A stretch of 34,761 nucleotides of DNA, taken from assembly GCA_021780155.1 (NCBI GenBank), contig JAJXZH010000035.1, forward strand, positions 1 through 34,761, given 5' to 3'. A model generated the notes under the pieces. That model was not told the DNA's origin and did not search any database. It worked only from the letters and a program-made list of their open reading frames with translations. Positions 1 through 7,919 of the stretch are shown piece by piece. Within the stretch, counting starts at the first letter, position 1, and each line of letters begins with the position of its first letter. A program made the position numbers and the translations under genes. The stretch comes from a bacterium. Lineage in GTDB: Bacteria; Patescibacteriota; Minisyncoccia; UBA6257; JAGOQP01.

Positions 1-107
1 CCGCGTTCAGGATTATCCAATTGTGGCGAAGAAACCCCTAAGTCACATAAAATGCCTTGAAACTTTTTGGCGTATCCAAGTGAATGACTTTGATATTTTG
101 TGAGGTA
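1..107 (-). pseudogene. rsmH: RsmH (16S rRNA m4C1402 methyltransferase) internal fragment at window edge
   Basis: Read on the minus strand from about position 56 down to 1, one frame encodes GILCDLGVSSPQLDNPERG. This is close to the signature of RsmH/MraW, the SAM-dependent 16S rRNA cytosine-N4 methyltransferase. In the family about 100 residues precede this motif, including a GGGGH-type SAM loop. Here the same frame is closed by TAA at 108-110, with no ATG, GTG or TTG between that stop and the motif. The N-terminal half is therefore missing. The frame also overlaps the end of a different minus-strand ORF (38-277). Either the gene is broken or the contig end is a chimera. The motif is clear; the cause is inference. 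Confidence 0.6.
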
Positions 108-277
108 TTAATGTCTGCCAGCGCCAGTGCTTGAACGTTGTTATTCGGATGATTGACGGCGGGAATTGGTGTTGGTACTAAATTTTTTTGGTAAACAAAA
201 TTATTTTTTGTTTGAAAAATTTCTTTTGTCGCGAGCAAAACTAAAGCTAAAAATATTATAGTATAGATAGTTTTCAT
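38..277 (-). CDS. Signal-anchored protein, probable N-terminus of a DUF4015-like (putative glycoside hydrolase) protein, cut short
   Basis: This ORF of 79 residues starts at the ATG at 277. A longer GTG start at 304 is possible, but a -10-like TATATT lies about 10 nt before the ATG, which fits the shorter form. Residues 4-16 are a hydrophobic export signal or anchor, and residues 25-50 are a low-complexity linker. The C-terminal stretch IKVIHLDTPKSFKAFYVT resembles the opening strand of DUF4015 putative glycoside hydrolases as I recall them from Parcubacteria. Such proteins run for several hundred residues, but here TAG follows at once, and the sequence beyond it reads as RsmH in another frame. 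It is probably a truncated or chimeric gene. The family assignment comes from memory of a short motif and is tentative. Confidence 0.4.
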   Translation of the reverse strand: MKTIYTIIFLALVLLATKEIFQTKNNFVYQKNLVPTPIPAVNHPNNNVQALALADINTSQNIKVIHLDTPKSFKAFYVT

Positions 278-331
278 AATTTTACGAATATATAATACTA
301 TCACGAGAAATGGAGTTTACAAATTTTTTTA

Positions 332-340
332 TGGTATAAT
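332..340 (+). promoter_or_regulatory. Extended -10 promoter for the Cys-rich mini-protein, leaderless start
   Basis: A perfect TATAAT (335-340) preceded by TGG gives an extended -10. The ATG at 347 lies seven nt after the hexamer, where transcription is expected to start, so the mRNA should be leaderless. No good -35 is visible. Confidence 0.6.
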
Positions 341-346
341 TGTCTT

Positions 347-520
347 ATGCTTGAAAAAAGAACTTGTCAAAAATGTGGAGGACCGACAGAGGGCTTTGTT
401 TGTGATCGTTGTGGTCAAGAAATGGCGGAATGCGATTTATCTCATTCTTGCGGGATAGAACACTGCAAGGCAAAGTGCTTGAATTGCGGAAAATCAGAGG
501 ACAAATGCGATTGTCGGTAA
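347..520 (+). CDS. Small cysteine-rich (probable zinc-binding) protein, 57 aa
   Basis: This short gene starts at the ATG at 347 and stops at TAA 518-520. It has nine cysteines and two histidines. Spaced pairs such as CQKC, CDRC, CLNC and CDC alternate with HSC and HC, a pattern typical of two small zinc ribbons. There is no signal peptide or membrane segment, so it should be cytosolic. The regular Cys spacing and the promoter ending exactly at the ATG support a real gene although it is very short. It lies 45 nt upstream of alr and could be co-transcribed with it. I do not recognise the family; RNA, DNA or protein binding are all possible. Confidence 0.7.
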   Translation: MLEKRTCQKCGGPTEGFVCDRCGQEMAECDLSHSCGIEHCKAKCLNCGKSEDKCDCR

Positions 521-565
521 TTTTCCATTTTTTAATTTTTAAAAACTACTTTATTTTCATTCATT

Positions 566-1723
566 ATGTATTTATTAAATTGGTTTCGCAGGCATAAAAA
601 TATTTTTGATGATCCGTCAAAACGACTTTTGAAAATAGAAATAAATTCAAAAGCTTTATCGCATAATGTTTCCAGATTCAGAACTCTTTTCCCGCGTCAT
701 TATTTGGGGGTGGTTTTAAAAAGCAACGCTTACGGACACGGCCTTAAAGAGGTGGGAAAATTTTTGGACAAAAATAGGGGAGTTGATTGTTTTATTGTTG
801 ATAGTTTGATTGAGGCAAAAATCTTGCGAGATGATGGAATAAAAAAACCGATTATTATTTTGGGATATATTCCCCAAAACGCCTTGAAGCAATTAAAAAA
901 AATAAAAAACGTTATTTTGGTGGTTAATTCAAAAGAGCAGGCGTTTTTGTTAAAAAATAAAATAAACTTCAAGCTTAAAGTTCATATAAAAGTGGATACC
1001 GGAATGAATCGTCACGGAATTGCTATTTCCGATTTGGTTGCGACTATCGAAATTTTGCGTTCCAATAGGAAAATAAATATTGAAGGAATGATGTCTCATT
1101 TGGCGGATGCCGATGGATTAAGCGGCGTCTCCACTCAAATGCAAATTCAACAATGGCGCGCGGCGCTTGCTATTTATAGAAAAATAATTGGCCATAAAAA
1201 AGGAATTTTTCACTTTGCCGCAACTGCCGGCTCGAGATATTCAGGAATGGCGGAAAATAATTTAATCAGAGCAGGAATAGGTATTTATGGTTTTGACAAC
1301 ACGCAGGACAATAGGTTGGGAGTAATGCCGGTTCTTTCTTTTTGGTCTAAAATAGCCAATATTAAAAAAATAAAAAAAGGAGAAAAAATCGGATACAATT
1401 TTACTTACATCGCTCCCAAAGATATGACTATTGCCGTTATTCCTTGCGGATATTATGAAGGAGTCCCAAGGTCTTTGAGTAATGTTGGATGTTTTTATTA
1501 TAAAGAAGTTATGTTGCCAATAGTCGGAATGGTGAGTATGAATTTGACGGTTGTCGATATATCCGATGTCAAAGAGCCTATTTATTTGGAAGATGAAATT
1601 GAGGTTTATTCAGCGGATTTGAATAAATCAAATTCGGTTGTCAAAGTCGCCAAATTATGTAACACGATTCCTTATGAAATTTTGGTTCGCTTGGCGCCAA
1701 CAATAAAAAGAATTGTAAAATAA
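566..1723 (+). CDS. alr: Alanine racemase
   Basis: A PLP-dependent enzyme that converts L-alanine to D-alanine for peptidoglycan, acting in the cytosol. The 385 residues match the family length. The PLP-binding lysine is K52 in VVLKSNAYGHG (49-59), at the start of the TIM barrel. The second catalytic residue is expected at Y277 in GYNFTY. The C-terminal beta-domain carries GYYEGVPRSLSN (295-306) and IVGMVSMN (319-326), where most homologues have MD instead of MN. CNTIPYEIL (365-373) is the usual family tail. About 20 N-terminal residues precede the conserved beginning (LLKIEINSKAL), so a later start cannot be excluded. No SD is present. Its presence indicates that the cell makes or remodels peptidoglycan. 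Confidence 0.93.
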   Translation: MYLLNWFRRHKNIFDDPSKRLLKIEINSKALSHNVSRFRTLFPRHYLGVVLKSNAYGHGLKEVGKFLDKNRGVDCFIVDSLIEAKILRDDGIKKPIIILGYIPQNALKQLKKIKNVILVVNSKEQAFLLKNKINFKLKVHIKVDTGMNRHGIAISDLVATIEILRSNRKINIEGMMSHLADADGLSGVSTQMQIQQWRAALAIYRKIIGHKKGIFHFAATAGSRYSGMAENNLIRAGIGIYGFDNTQDNRLGVMPVLSFWSKIANIKKIKKGEKIGYNFTYIAPKDMTIAVIPCGYYEGVPRSLSNVGCFYYKEVMLPIVGMVSMNLTVVDISDVKEPIYLEDEIEVYSADLNKSNSVVKVAKLCNTIPYEILVRLAPTIKRIVK

Positions 1724-1744
1724 TTTTATTTTTGTGTTTATTAA

Positions 1745-1750
1745 TATAAT
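1745..1750 (+). promoter_or_regulatory. -10 element (TATAAT) for the methyltransferase gene
   Basis: A perfect TATAAT ends 8 nt before the ATG at 1759, which predicts a leader of only one to three nt. No convincing -35 is visible. Confidence 0.5.
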
Positions 1751-1758
1751 GATAAAAT

Positions 1759-2388
1759 ATGGAAATAGAAAACTCACCGCATAATCTAAAAGAAGAAAAT
1801 AAAGACGATACGGAAAACAAAAAAATGGAATCAGAAATAACGGAATATATAAAAAATCTCGGTCTTTCTTGGGATGCACTAAGTGGTAAAAAAATTCTTG
1901 AAATAGGTTCCGGTATGGGTGATTTTGGTTTGGTGGCAAAGAAAAAGAATATTGATGTTGTTTCGGTTGACCGATTTCCGGAATTGTATAAAGACAGAGG
2001 AGGCATCAATAAGGGCATTAAATTTGTTAAAGCGGAAGCCGAAAAACTGCCGTTTGCCGATAATTCCTTTGATTATGTTGTTTCCAGCGGGGCTCCTCCG
2101 ACGCTTTCCGAGTCCAAAGAAGAATATCTGGCTCAGTCAAAAGAATTGCTAAGAGTTTTAAAGGTGGGAGGAGAATTAAGAATTTTTCCGGCTCTCGTTA
2201 GAATTGGCAAATGGGACAGCAATGACGATGGAGACGAAAGATATTTAAGTGATGAAAAAATTTCCGAAATGAGCAAAAATGTCGTCAAAGAAATTTTGCC
2301 CGATGCTCAAGTCCAAAAAAACGGAAATCAATTTGAATCTCGGCCTTGGTTTGAGGAATATTTTTTAATAAAAAAACCGCTTGATTGA
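1759..2388 (+). CDS. SAM-dependent methyltransferase, Methyltransf_11 type
   Basis: This is a 209-residue class I methyltransferase. Motif I is KKILEIGSGMGDFG (44-57) and binds S-adenosylmethionine. The acidic end of strand 2 is VVSVD (67-71). Then come AEAEKLPFADNSFDYVVSS (92-110), typical of Methyltransf_11, and a late helix with LLRVLKVGGELRIFP. The first 25 residues are charged and look disordered. The substrate cannot be read from the sequence. It is a single-gene unit: its own -10 lies just upstream, and its stop codon sits in the loop of an intrinsic terminator. No SD is seen. The fold is near certain; the biological role is unknown. Confidence 0.85.
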   Translation: MEIENSPHNLKEENKDDTENKKMESEITEYIKNLGLSWDALSGKKILEIGSGMGDFGLVAKKKNIDVVSVDRFPELYKDRGGINKGIKFVKAEAEKLPFADNSFDYVVSSGAPPTLSESKEEYLAQSKELLRVLKVGGELRIFPALVRIGKWDSNDDGDERYLSDEKISEMSKNVVKEILPDAQVQKNGNQFESRPWFEEYFLIKKPLD

Positions 2389-2400
2389 AGGCGGTTTTTA
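2371..2400. terminator. Bidirectional intrinsic terminator overlapping the methyltransferase stop codon
   Basis: Arms AAAACCGC and GCGGTTTT flank a 10-nt loop that contains the TGA stop of the methyltransferase. A-rich and T-rich runs on the two sides let it work in both directions. Confidence 0.8.
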
Positions 2401-2499
2401 TTTGTAAAGCCAATCGTGAATGTCGGCAAGCAAGCTCCAAAAAATAAAAATCAAAATTCCCAAAAGAGAAATATGTTTTGAGTCGCTGTCGCCGGACAA
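2398..2499 (-). CDS. Possible small membrane peptide, 33 aa (tentative)
   Basis: On the minus strand a short frame with a TTG start at 2499 and TAA at 2398-2400 encodes a peptide with one hydrophobic segment (ISLLGILIFIFWSLLA) and a polar C-terminus (DIHDWLYK). The open frame extends to about 2531 without an ATG. The stop falls at the edge of the bidirectional terminator, which would suit a gene transcribed leftward. No SD or clear promoter is visible. The membrane-like composition in an otherwise empty 233-bp gap is the only positive sign. It could be chance in AT-rich DNA. Confidence 0.25.
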   Translation of the reverse strand: MSGDSDSKHISLLGILIFIFWSLLADIHDWLYK

Positions 2500-2586
2500 G
2501 TTTTTTCCAATTTTCTGAGTTAATTTTAAAACTCATTATCGAATAATTCAATATTTTTTGTTTTTGATTTTTGTTTTAAAAAAAGC

Positions 2587-2592
2587 TACAAT
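2587..2592 (+). promoter_or_regulatory. -10-like TACAAT upstream of alaS
   Basis: TACAAT is preceded by GC and followed 29 nt later by the alaS ATG. No good -35 is visible. The predicted leader is about 23 nt without an SD. Confidence 0.35.
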
Positions 2593-2621
2593 CTTTCTTG
2601 TAATTTTAAATTATTTTTATT

Positions 2622-4463
2622 ATGTTTTTGGAACTTAGAAAAAAATTTCTTGACTTTTGGAAGGACAAAGGAAGCGTTGTCGTTAAGTCCTCATCTTTAA
2701 TTCCCGATGATTCTTCGGTTCTCTTAACTACGGCCGGAATGCAACAATTCAAAAAATACTATACTGGAGAGCTTAATGCCGATTCCGATTTTGGTTCCAG
2801 AAGGACGACTTCTATCCAAAAATGTTTTCGCACATCCGATATTGAAGAAGTCGGAGATGATACTCACCTCACTTTTTTTGAAATGCTTGGAAATTTTTCT
2901 TTCGGTCCGACCGGGAGTGATGACCCTAAAGACGCGGATAAAAAAGACGGATATTTTAAAAGAGCGTCAATTGTTTGGGCTTATGATTTTTTAACAAACG
3001 TCTTGGAAATTTCGCCGGAAAGAATAAGCGCAACGATATTCCGGGGAGATAAAGAAATTCCAAAAGACAAAGAATCTTACGTTATTTGGCATAAAGAAAT
3101 AGGATTGCCGGAAGACAAAATAAAAGAAGGGGACAAGAAAGACAATTTTTGGGGACCGACCGGTTCTCAAGGGCCTTGCGGACCGACAACTGAAATTTAT
3201 ATTGATGGCGTTGAAGTTTGGAATATAGTTTTTAACGAGTATTACAAAACACAGATAAACTCGGATAGTACTCAGATAGACTTAAAAGGAGATCAAGATA
3301 AATCCGATAATGATTCGCATAAATCCGTGTTTCGTAAGTTAGAAAATCCAGGCATAGACACCGGAATGGGATTTGAAAGATTGCTGACAATGATTGAGGG
3401 GGTCAAAAATGTTTTTCAATCAAGCGCATTTCTGCCGATTATTTTAAAAATTGAAAAACTGGCTCCAAACTTAAATAACCGAGACGTCAGGCTCTTAGCC
3501 GATCATATTAGGGCTTCTATATTTTTGATTGCCGACGGAGTTTTGCCGTCAAATAAAGAATCCGGATACATTTTAAGAAGATTATTAAGGAGAATAATCG
3601 CTACCGAAATAAAAGACGATATTCATGTTGATATTTTTACAGAAATTTATGCGGAAGTGAAAAAACTTTTTGGAGAAATTTATCCGGAAATTAAAAATGA
3701 AAAAGATATTATTGCAACTTGGCTTCAAGAAAAAGGAAAATTCCAAACGACCATAGCCAAAGGTTTAAGAGAAATTCAAAAATACGAAAAAATAACCGGC
3801 ACCGATGCTTTTTATATTTATGAATCATTTGGTCTGCCTTTTGAATTAATAAAAGAATTGGCTCACAAAGATGCGGTTAAAGAATTAAACTACCGAGATT
3901 TTGAAACGGAATTTAAAAAACATCAGGAAATATCCAGAGCCGGAGTCCAAAACAAGTTTGGTGGTCACGGATTGGTTTTGGATACGGGCGAACTTAAAGC
4001 CGGCAACGACGAAGAGATGCAAAGAGTCATCGGAATGCACACTGCTACTCATTTATTACACTGGGCGCTTCGCTCGGTTTTGGGAGAAGCGGTTCATCAG
4101 ATGGGCTCAGACATCAATTCCGAAAGATTAAGATTTGATTTTAATTTTGATAGGAAACTTACCGCCGAAGAGTTGTCTAAAATAGAATCGATGGTCAATG
4201 AAGAAGTAAAAAAGAATTTGCCGGTTTATTTTAAAGAAATGTCCAAAGAAGAAGCGACTAAAATTGGAGCATTGGCTTTTTTCAAAGAAAAATATCCGGA
4301 TAAGGTAAAAGTATATTTTATTGGAGACGAAAATCATCCACTAAGCAAAGAATTTTGCGCCGGACCTCATGTCAACTGGACTTCGGAAATAGGTCAAATA
4401 AAAATCCTCAAAGAAGAATCGGTCGGTAAAGGAGTCAGAAGGATAAAAGCTACAATTATTTGA
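2622..4463 (+). CDS. alaS: Alanyl-tRNA synthetase, short form lacking the C-terminal domain
   Basis: A class II synthetase that charges tRNA-Ala. The N-terminus FLELRKKFLDFW, then TTAGMQQFKKYYTG and FEMLGNFSFG, form the catalytic core (motifs 1 and 2). GMGFERL (about 249-255) is motif 3. The editing domain carries the zinc and water ligands HTATH (H473, H477) and CAGPH (C579, H583), so mischarged Ser- and Gly-tRNA could be cleared. The protein ends at residue 613, about 30 residues after the editing motif. E. coli AlaRS has 876 residues, so the C-Ala/DHHA1 oligomerisation region is missing. Short AlaRS is known in CPR, so this is probably lineage-typical. The ATG has no SD. Confidence 0.95.
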   Translation: MFLELRKKFLDFWKDKGSVVVKSSSLIPDDSSVLLTTAGMQQFKKYYTGELNADSDFGSRRTTSIQKCFRTSDIEEVGDDTHLTFFEMLGNFSFGPTGSDDPKDADKKDGYFKRASIVWAYDFLTNVLEISPERISATIFRGDKEIPKDKESYVIWHKEIGLPEDKIKEGDKKDNFWGPTGSQGPCGPTTEIYIDGVEVWNIVFNEYYKTQINSDSTQIDLKGDQDKSDNDSHKSVFRKLENPGIDTGMGFERLLTMIEGVKNVFQSSAFLPIILKIEKLAPNLNNRDVRLLADHIRASIFLIADGVLPSNKESGYILRRLLRRIIATEIKDDIHVDIFTEIYAEVKKLFGEIYPEIKNEKDIIATWLQEKGKFQTTIAKGLREIQKYEKITGTDAFYIYESFGLPFELIKELAHKDAVKELNYRDFETEFKKHQEISRAGVQNKFGGHGLVLDTGELKAGNDEEMQRVIGMHTATHLLHWALRSVLGEAVHQMGSDINSERLRFDFNFDRKLTAEELSKIESMVNEEVKKNLPVYFKEMSKEEATKIGALAFFKEKYPDKVKVYFIGDENHPLSKEFCAGPHVNWTSEIGQIKILKEESVGKGVRRIKATII

Positions 4464-4469
4464 CAAAAA

Positions 4470-5684
4470 ATGAGCAATTTTGGATTTGGAGAAAAAATAA
4501 AAAATCAATTTCAAAAACAAAGATGGGTGATCTTGATTTTTGATTATGATGGGCTGGAAATAAGGAGAATTATTTACAACCCCAAACTTTCCAAAACTTC
4601 CGAAAAAAATCCGATTTTTTTTAAAAATGTTTCCGAAAAAAATTTTCGTTCCAAAAAAAATTTAAAACTTGTTTTGAATTTATTATTTTTTCCGTTCAAA
4701 TATAAAATAGGGGTTATTGCTCCTCAAAATGTTTGCCACTCCATATATTTTTCGGTTAATCTTGAAAGAAAGAATCGTTCAGTCCCCATCCAAAAAGAAG
4801 AAATTTCTCATTTTTTCTCGCAAAATTTATGGAAATTTATAGAAACCAACAAAAAAGAGTTTTCTCAAAAAAACGGGTATGACGATCTTGGAGTATTACT
4901 CGCAAGCAATTGGGTTGCCGTATCAATTTTGGATAAAAAGACAATGGAAAATTGCGACGATGTTTTTGGGAAGACCGGCAAAAAAATAACATTTGGAATA
5001 TTACAAACCTTTATTGGCAGAAATTTTTTGGATTCTCTTTCAAAAATCATTCCCGCCAAAAGAGCGGTTATGAAAAATTTTCACGAATACGGATTTCAAC
5101 TTCCATTTTCCGTTTTGATGGCGCATCTTAAAAGTTCAAAAACTAAAAATAAAAAATTTATTTTCGCCGATATTAAAGAAACCGAAACAAGAGCCACCTT
5201 ATTTGATGGAGAAAGTATGTTTTTTTTGGATGTTTTTAATTTTGGCAGCCGGTCAATTTATGAAGCGGTTAATCATTTTTTTGGAATTGATTATGGAACT
5301 TATTTGGGATTATTAAATCGTTTGGTAAAAGACGAAATTTCCAAAACCGCCAAAAATAAATTTTTATCAATTTTTGAAAAAGAACTTTCTATTTTTAACA
5401 AGGGGATTTTTTCTTTCAAAAAAGAAACAAAAGCCGGGACAATTTATATTAATGGCGAATATTTATCCGATTATCTAAACGCCAGAAAAAATCCACCCAA
5501 TACGATTATTTTTAAGAACGGATTCGATTCCATATTTTCCGTTAATTTATCGGATATAAATTTATCCAATTCTTTCAAAGCTGATTTGGGATGTATGTTG
5601 GGCATTTCACGCAATGAACAGATAAATACAATGATTGCCAAACAAATCCGCTGGCTTATTCCTCAAGGCATTGAGGTTAATTAG
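4470..5684 (+). CDS. Protein of unknown function, possibly a degenerate actin-like (FtsA/PilM-fold) ATPase
   Basis: A 404-residue protein starting 6 nt after alaS, probably co-transcribed with it. It has no signal peptide or membrane span. Around residues 230-280 it shows a strand-turn-strand (FADIKETETRATLFDGESMFFLD) followed by FGSRSIYEAVNHFFGI. This resembles the phosphate-2 loop and following helix of FtsA/PilM proteins (DIGxxTT...GG..IT..IA), but the canonical glycine and threonines are absent, so nucleotide binding is doubtful. A late GCMLGIS (residues 379-385) could correspond to the end of the fold. The next gene encodes a membrane-anchored outer protein, the kind of partner a PilM-like protein would have. 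The assignment rests on a weak pattern. Confidence 0.5.
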   Translation: MSNFGFGEKIKNQFQKQRWVILIFDYDGLEIRRIIYNPKLSKTSEKNPIFFKNVSEKNFRSKKNLKLVLNLLFFPFKYKIGVIAPQNVCHSIYFSVNLERKNRSVPIQKEEISHFFSQNLWKFIETNKKEFSQKNGYDDLGVLLASNWVAVSILDKKTMENCDDVFGKTGKKITFGILQTFIGRNFLDSLSKIIPAKRAVMKNFHEYGFQLPFSVLMAHLKSSKTKNKKFIFADIKETETRATLFDGESMFFLDVFNFGSRSIYEAVNHFFGIDYGTYLGLLNRLVKDEISKTAKNKFLSIFEKELSIFNKGIFSFKKETKAGTIYINGEYLSDYLNARKNPPNTIIFKNGFDSIFSVNLSDINLSNSFKADLGCMLGISRNEQINTMIAKQIRWLIPQGIEVN

Positions 5685-5707
5685 TTGCGGCTTTTTTTAA
5701 AATCGTT

Positions 5708-5713
5708 TATAAT
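5708..5713 (+). promoter_or_regulatory. -10 element TATAAT upstream of the surface protein gene
   Basis: TATAAT lies 21 nt before the ATG at 5735, giving a leader of about 15 nt with no SD. No convincing -35 is visible. The gene could also be read from upstream. Confidence 0.4.
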
Positions 5714-5734
5714 TGATTTCATAAATATAAAAAA

Positions 5735-7099
5735 ATGACCGAAAGAAAAAACAACAAAAAGAGAATAGTAAAAGTCGTTGATATTATTAGAATTTCTGAT
5801 GACAAAAGACCCAAAAAATCCGAGCCTAAATTGGAAGATGATTTTTTTGCCGACGACAATAATTCTAAAGCAATCAGTGAACTTGAAGAGCTTGTCAGAT
5901 CAAAAAACGAGCCAAAAGATTTTCAAGAAGAAAAACCCAAAAAGAAAAAGAAGAAATCGGCGAGGATTTTGACTTGGACAGTTGTTTTATTTTTGGCGGC
6001 ATTTTTTATTTATTGGGCTTTTTATATTGCGCCATCGGCAACTATAAATATTTTTACAAAAAAAATAGATTGGAATACTCAAATAACATTGACGGTAAAT
6101 AAGGGAGTTAATCAACCCGATGTTTCTTCATTGCAAATTCCCGGAGAGATACTGAATGTTCCGGTTAATGCCGTTCTCCAATTCACGCCTACCGGTAAAA
6201 AATATTTAGAAAGAAAGGCGTCCGGCACGGCTACTATATATAATGCTTTCAGTTCGACGCCTCAAGTTTTGGTGGCGACTACTCGACTCCAAGCTCCTAA
6301 CGGAAAGATTTACAGATTGGTCAATAAAATAACCGTTCCCGGAGCCATAGTTTCCGGAGGGAAAATTACCCCATCTTCTTTACCCAATGTTCCGATTATT
6401 GCCGACAAGGCCGGACCTGATTACAATTCCGGAGCGATAGAAAAATTATCCATACCCGGATTTTTGGGCACTCCCAGATATAATGGATTTTACGCCAGTA
6501 TTCCAAGCGGAGTTTCCGGAGGATTTATTGGCGATGGATTGTATCCGACCGATAGTGATGTCGCTAAAGCCAAGAGTCAAGTTCAGTCGGCGATTGCCGA
6601 TGCTTTAAGCACAAAACTTTTGACCCAAATTCCGGAGGGAGATACTTATATTCCAAGCACGGTTTCCACTTCAACAATAAAAATAACAGTTAACACAAAT
6701 GTTAATTCCGATAATCAATTTTCGGCCACCGGTGACGGACAGGAACAGGTTGTTGTTTTTAAAGAATCGGACATTGTTGGAGTTTTAAGAAATCTGGCTC
6801 AGAAAAATGCTTCATTGCCCCAGGATTATGTGGAGCAATCTAAAACGATACAATATCAAAATCCGACAGTTGATTGGAAACTCGGGAAGATGACACTGCC
6901 TATAAATTACTCTGCTGTTTATTGGCATCCGATAGATCCCGATCAAATAAAATCGGCTATTGTCGGAAAATCTTCAAGCGATCTGAAAAATTACGTTTTG
7001 AATTTACCCGGAGTGGATAAAGTTTCGGCTTCGTTTAACCCGTTTTGGGTAGGTGGTGTAACGAGTGATTTAAATAAAATAAATGTCGTTGTTCAATAA
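5735..7099 (+). CDS. Membrane-anchored extracytoplasmic protein (Baseplate_J-like CPR family)
   Basis: A 454-residue bitopic protein. Residues 1-73 are highly charged and probably disordered. A lysine cluster (about 66-74) precedes one membrane span (about 77-97), so the rest lies outside the cell. The outer part is rich in beta-strand patterns and in Ser, Thr and Gly. It contains SGTATIYNAFSSTPQVLVAT and RLQAPNGKIYRLV, and near the C-terminus LPGVDKV followed by PFWVGGV. I recall this arrangement from CPR proteins annotated as baseplate J/gp47-like or hypothetical. The function is unknown; a surface or envelope scaffold is likely. It lies 50 nt after the possible actin-like gene, which suggests the two work together. 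Confidence 0.6.
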   Translation: MTERKNNKKRIVKVVDIIRISDDKRPKKSEPKLEDDFFADDNNSKAISELEELVRSKNEPKDFQEEKPKKKKKKSARILTWTVVLFLAAFFIYWAFYIAPSATINIFTKKIDWNTQITLTVNKGVNQPDVSSLQIPGEILNVPVNAVLQFTPTGKKYLERKASGTATIYNAFSSTPQVLVATTRLQAPNGKIYRLVNKITVPGAIVSGGKITPSSLPNVPIIADKAGPDYNSGAIEKLSIPGFLGTPRYNGFYASIPSGVSGGFIGDGLYPTDSDVAKAKSQVQSAIADALSTKLLTQIPEGDTYIPSTVSTSTIKITVNTNVNSDNQFSATGDGQEQVVVFKESDIVGVLRNLAQKNASLPQDYVEQSKTIQYQNPTVDWKLGKMTLPINYSAVYWHPIDPDQIKSAIVGKSSSDLKNYVLNLPGVDKVSASFNPFWVGGVTSDLNKINVVVQ

Positions 7100-7122
7100 A
7101 TTGTCAAAAGATGTTTTTAAAC

Positions 7123-7151
7123 TTGACTTTTTAGAGTAAATTTTTTATCAT
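7123..7151 (+). promoter_or_regulatory. Sigma70-type promoter for the infA-alpha operon
   Basis: TTGACT (7123-7128), 17-nt spacer, TATCAT (7146-7151). Transcription should start about 4 nt before the infA ATG at 7162, so the leader is almost absent. Confidence 0.75.
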
Positions 7152-7161
7152 ACTTTTACTA

Positions 7162-7371
7162 ATGCCAAAGGATTTTGAAAAGCTGGTTAATGGGATTGTG
7201 CAAGAATCGTTGCCCGGAACCACTTTTCGAGTGGAGATTGATGGCAAAATTATTCTCTGTCATATTTCGGGAAAGATGAGAATTCACCATATTAAAGTTA
7301 TGCCCGGAGACAGGGTAGCTGTCCGTTTAAGTCCCGATGGAACGCGGGGCATTATTATGAAACGAATGTAA
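7162..7371 (+). CDS. infA: Translation initiation factor IF-1
   Basis: A 69-residue single OB-fold protein that binds the 30S A site during initiation. It shows the typical [21 protein letters not shown] opening strands and the C-terminal [20 protein letters not shown]. Length is normal. It heads a tight cluster with rpmJ, rpsM, rpsK, rpsD, rpoA and rplQ. In the common bacterial order infA follows secY-adk-map; here those genes lie 18 kb downstream and infA leads the block. It has a strong promoter and an almost leaderless start. Confidence 0.95.
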   Translation: MPKDFEKLVNGIVQESLPGTTFRVEIDGKIILCHISGKMRIHHIKVMPGDRVAVRLSPDGTRGIIMKRM

Positions 7372-7375
7372 AAAT

Positions 7376-7489
7376 ATGAAAGTAAAAGCTTCCGTAAAAA
7401 AAATATGCAATCATTGTAAAACTGTCAGGAGAAAGGGGAGAGTTTTTGTTATTTGCAAAAATCCAAAACACAAACAAAGGCAAGGATAA
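7376..7489 (+). CDS. rpmJ: 50S ribosomal protein L36 (zinc form)
   Basis: A 37-residue protein that starts 4 nt after infA. It begins [15 protein letters not shown]. The zinc ligands C11, C14, C27 and H32 are all present, so this is the C+ zinc-ribbon form of L36, found near the peptidyl-transferase region of the 50S subunit. Position between infA and rpsM is conserved in bacteria. There is no SD. Confidence 0.95.
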   Translation: MKVKASVKKICNHCKTVRRKGRVFVICKNPKHKQRQG

Positions 7490-7516
7490 TTTATATTTAT
7501 ATTTTTTTAAACAACC

Positions 7517-7900
7517 ATGAGATTACTCGGAATAAACATACCGGACAATAAAAGAATTGATGTCGCTTTGCGATATTTTTATGGCATCGGTCCCGGATTG
7601 TCTTTGGTTATTTTGGAAAACACCAAAATTAATCCATCAAAGAGAGCTAAGGATTTAACTCCCGACGATTTGAATAAAATAAAAGATTTTATTGAAAAAA
7701 ATTACAAAATTGAAGGAGAATTAAGACAAGTTGTCAGGTCAAATATTTCTCTTTTGAAAGACACGGGTTCTTACAGAGGAGCGAGACATTCAAGAAAGCT
7801 TCCGGTTAGAGGACAAAGGACAAAAACCAATTCACGAACCGTGAGAGGTAATGCTCGCAAAACAGTCGGAAGTGGAAAGAGAAAAGTTGAATTAAAATAA
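7517..7900 (+). CDS. rpsM: 30S ribosomal protein S13
   Basis: 127 residues. S13 lies in the head of the 30S subunit and contacts the 50S subunit and P-site tRNA. The start MRLLGINIPDNKRI, the helix-hairpin-helix with YGIGPG, and the basic tail with KLPVRGQRTKTNSRT are all diagnostic. It is the first head-domain gene of the alpha-type operon, 27 nt after rpmJ and 19 nt before rpsK. Confidence 0.96.
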   Translation: MRLLGINIPDNKRIDVALRYFYGIGPGLSLVILENTKINPSKRAKDLTPDDLNKIKDFIEKNYKIEGELRQVVRSNISLLKDTGSYRGARHSRKLPVRGQRTKTNSRTVRGNARKTVGSGKRKVELK

Positions 7901-7919
7901 TTTTTGAAATTTAAATATT

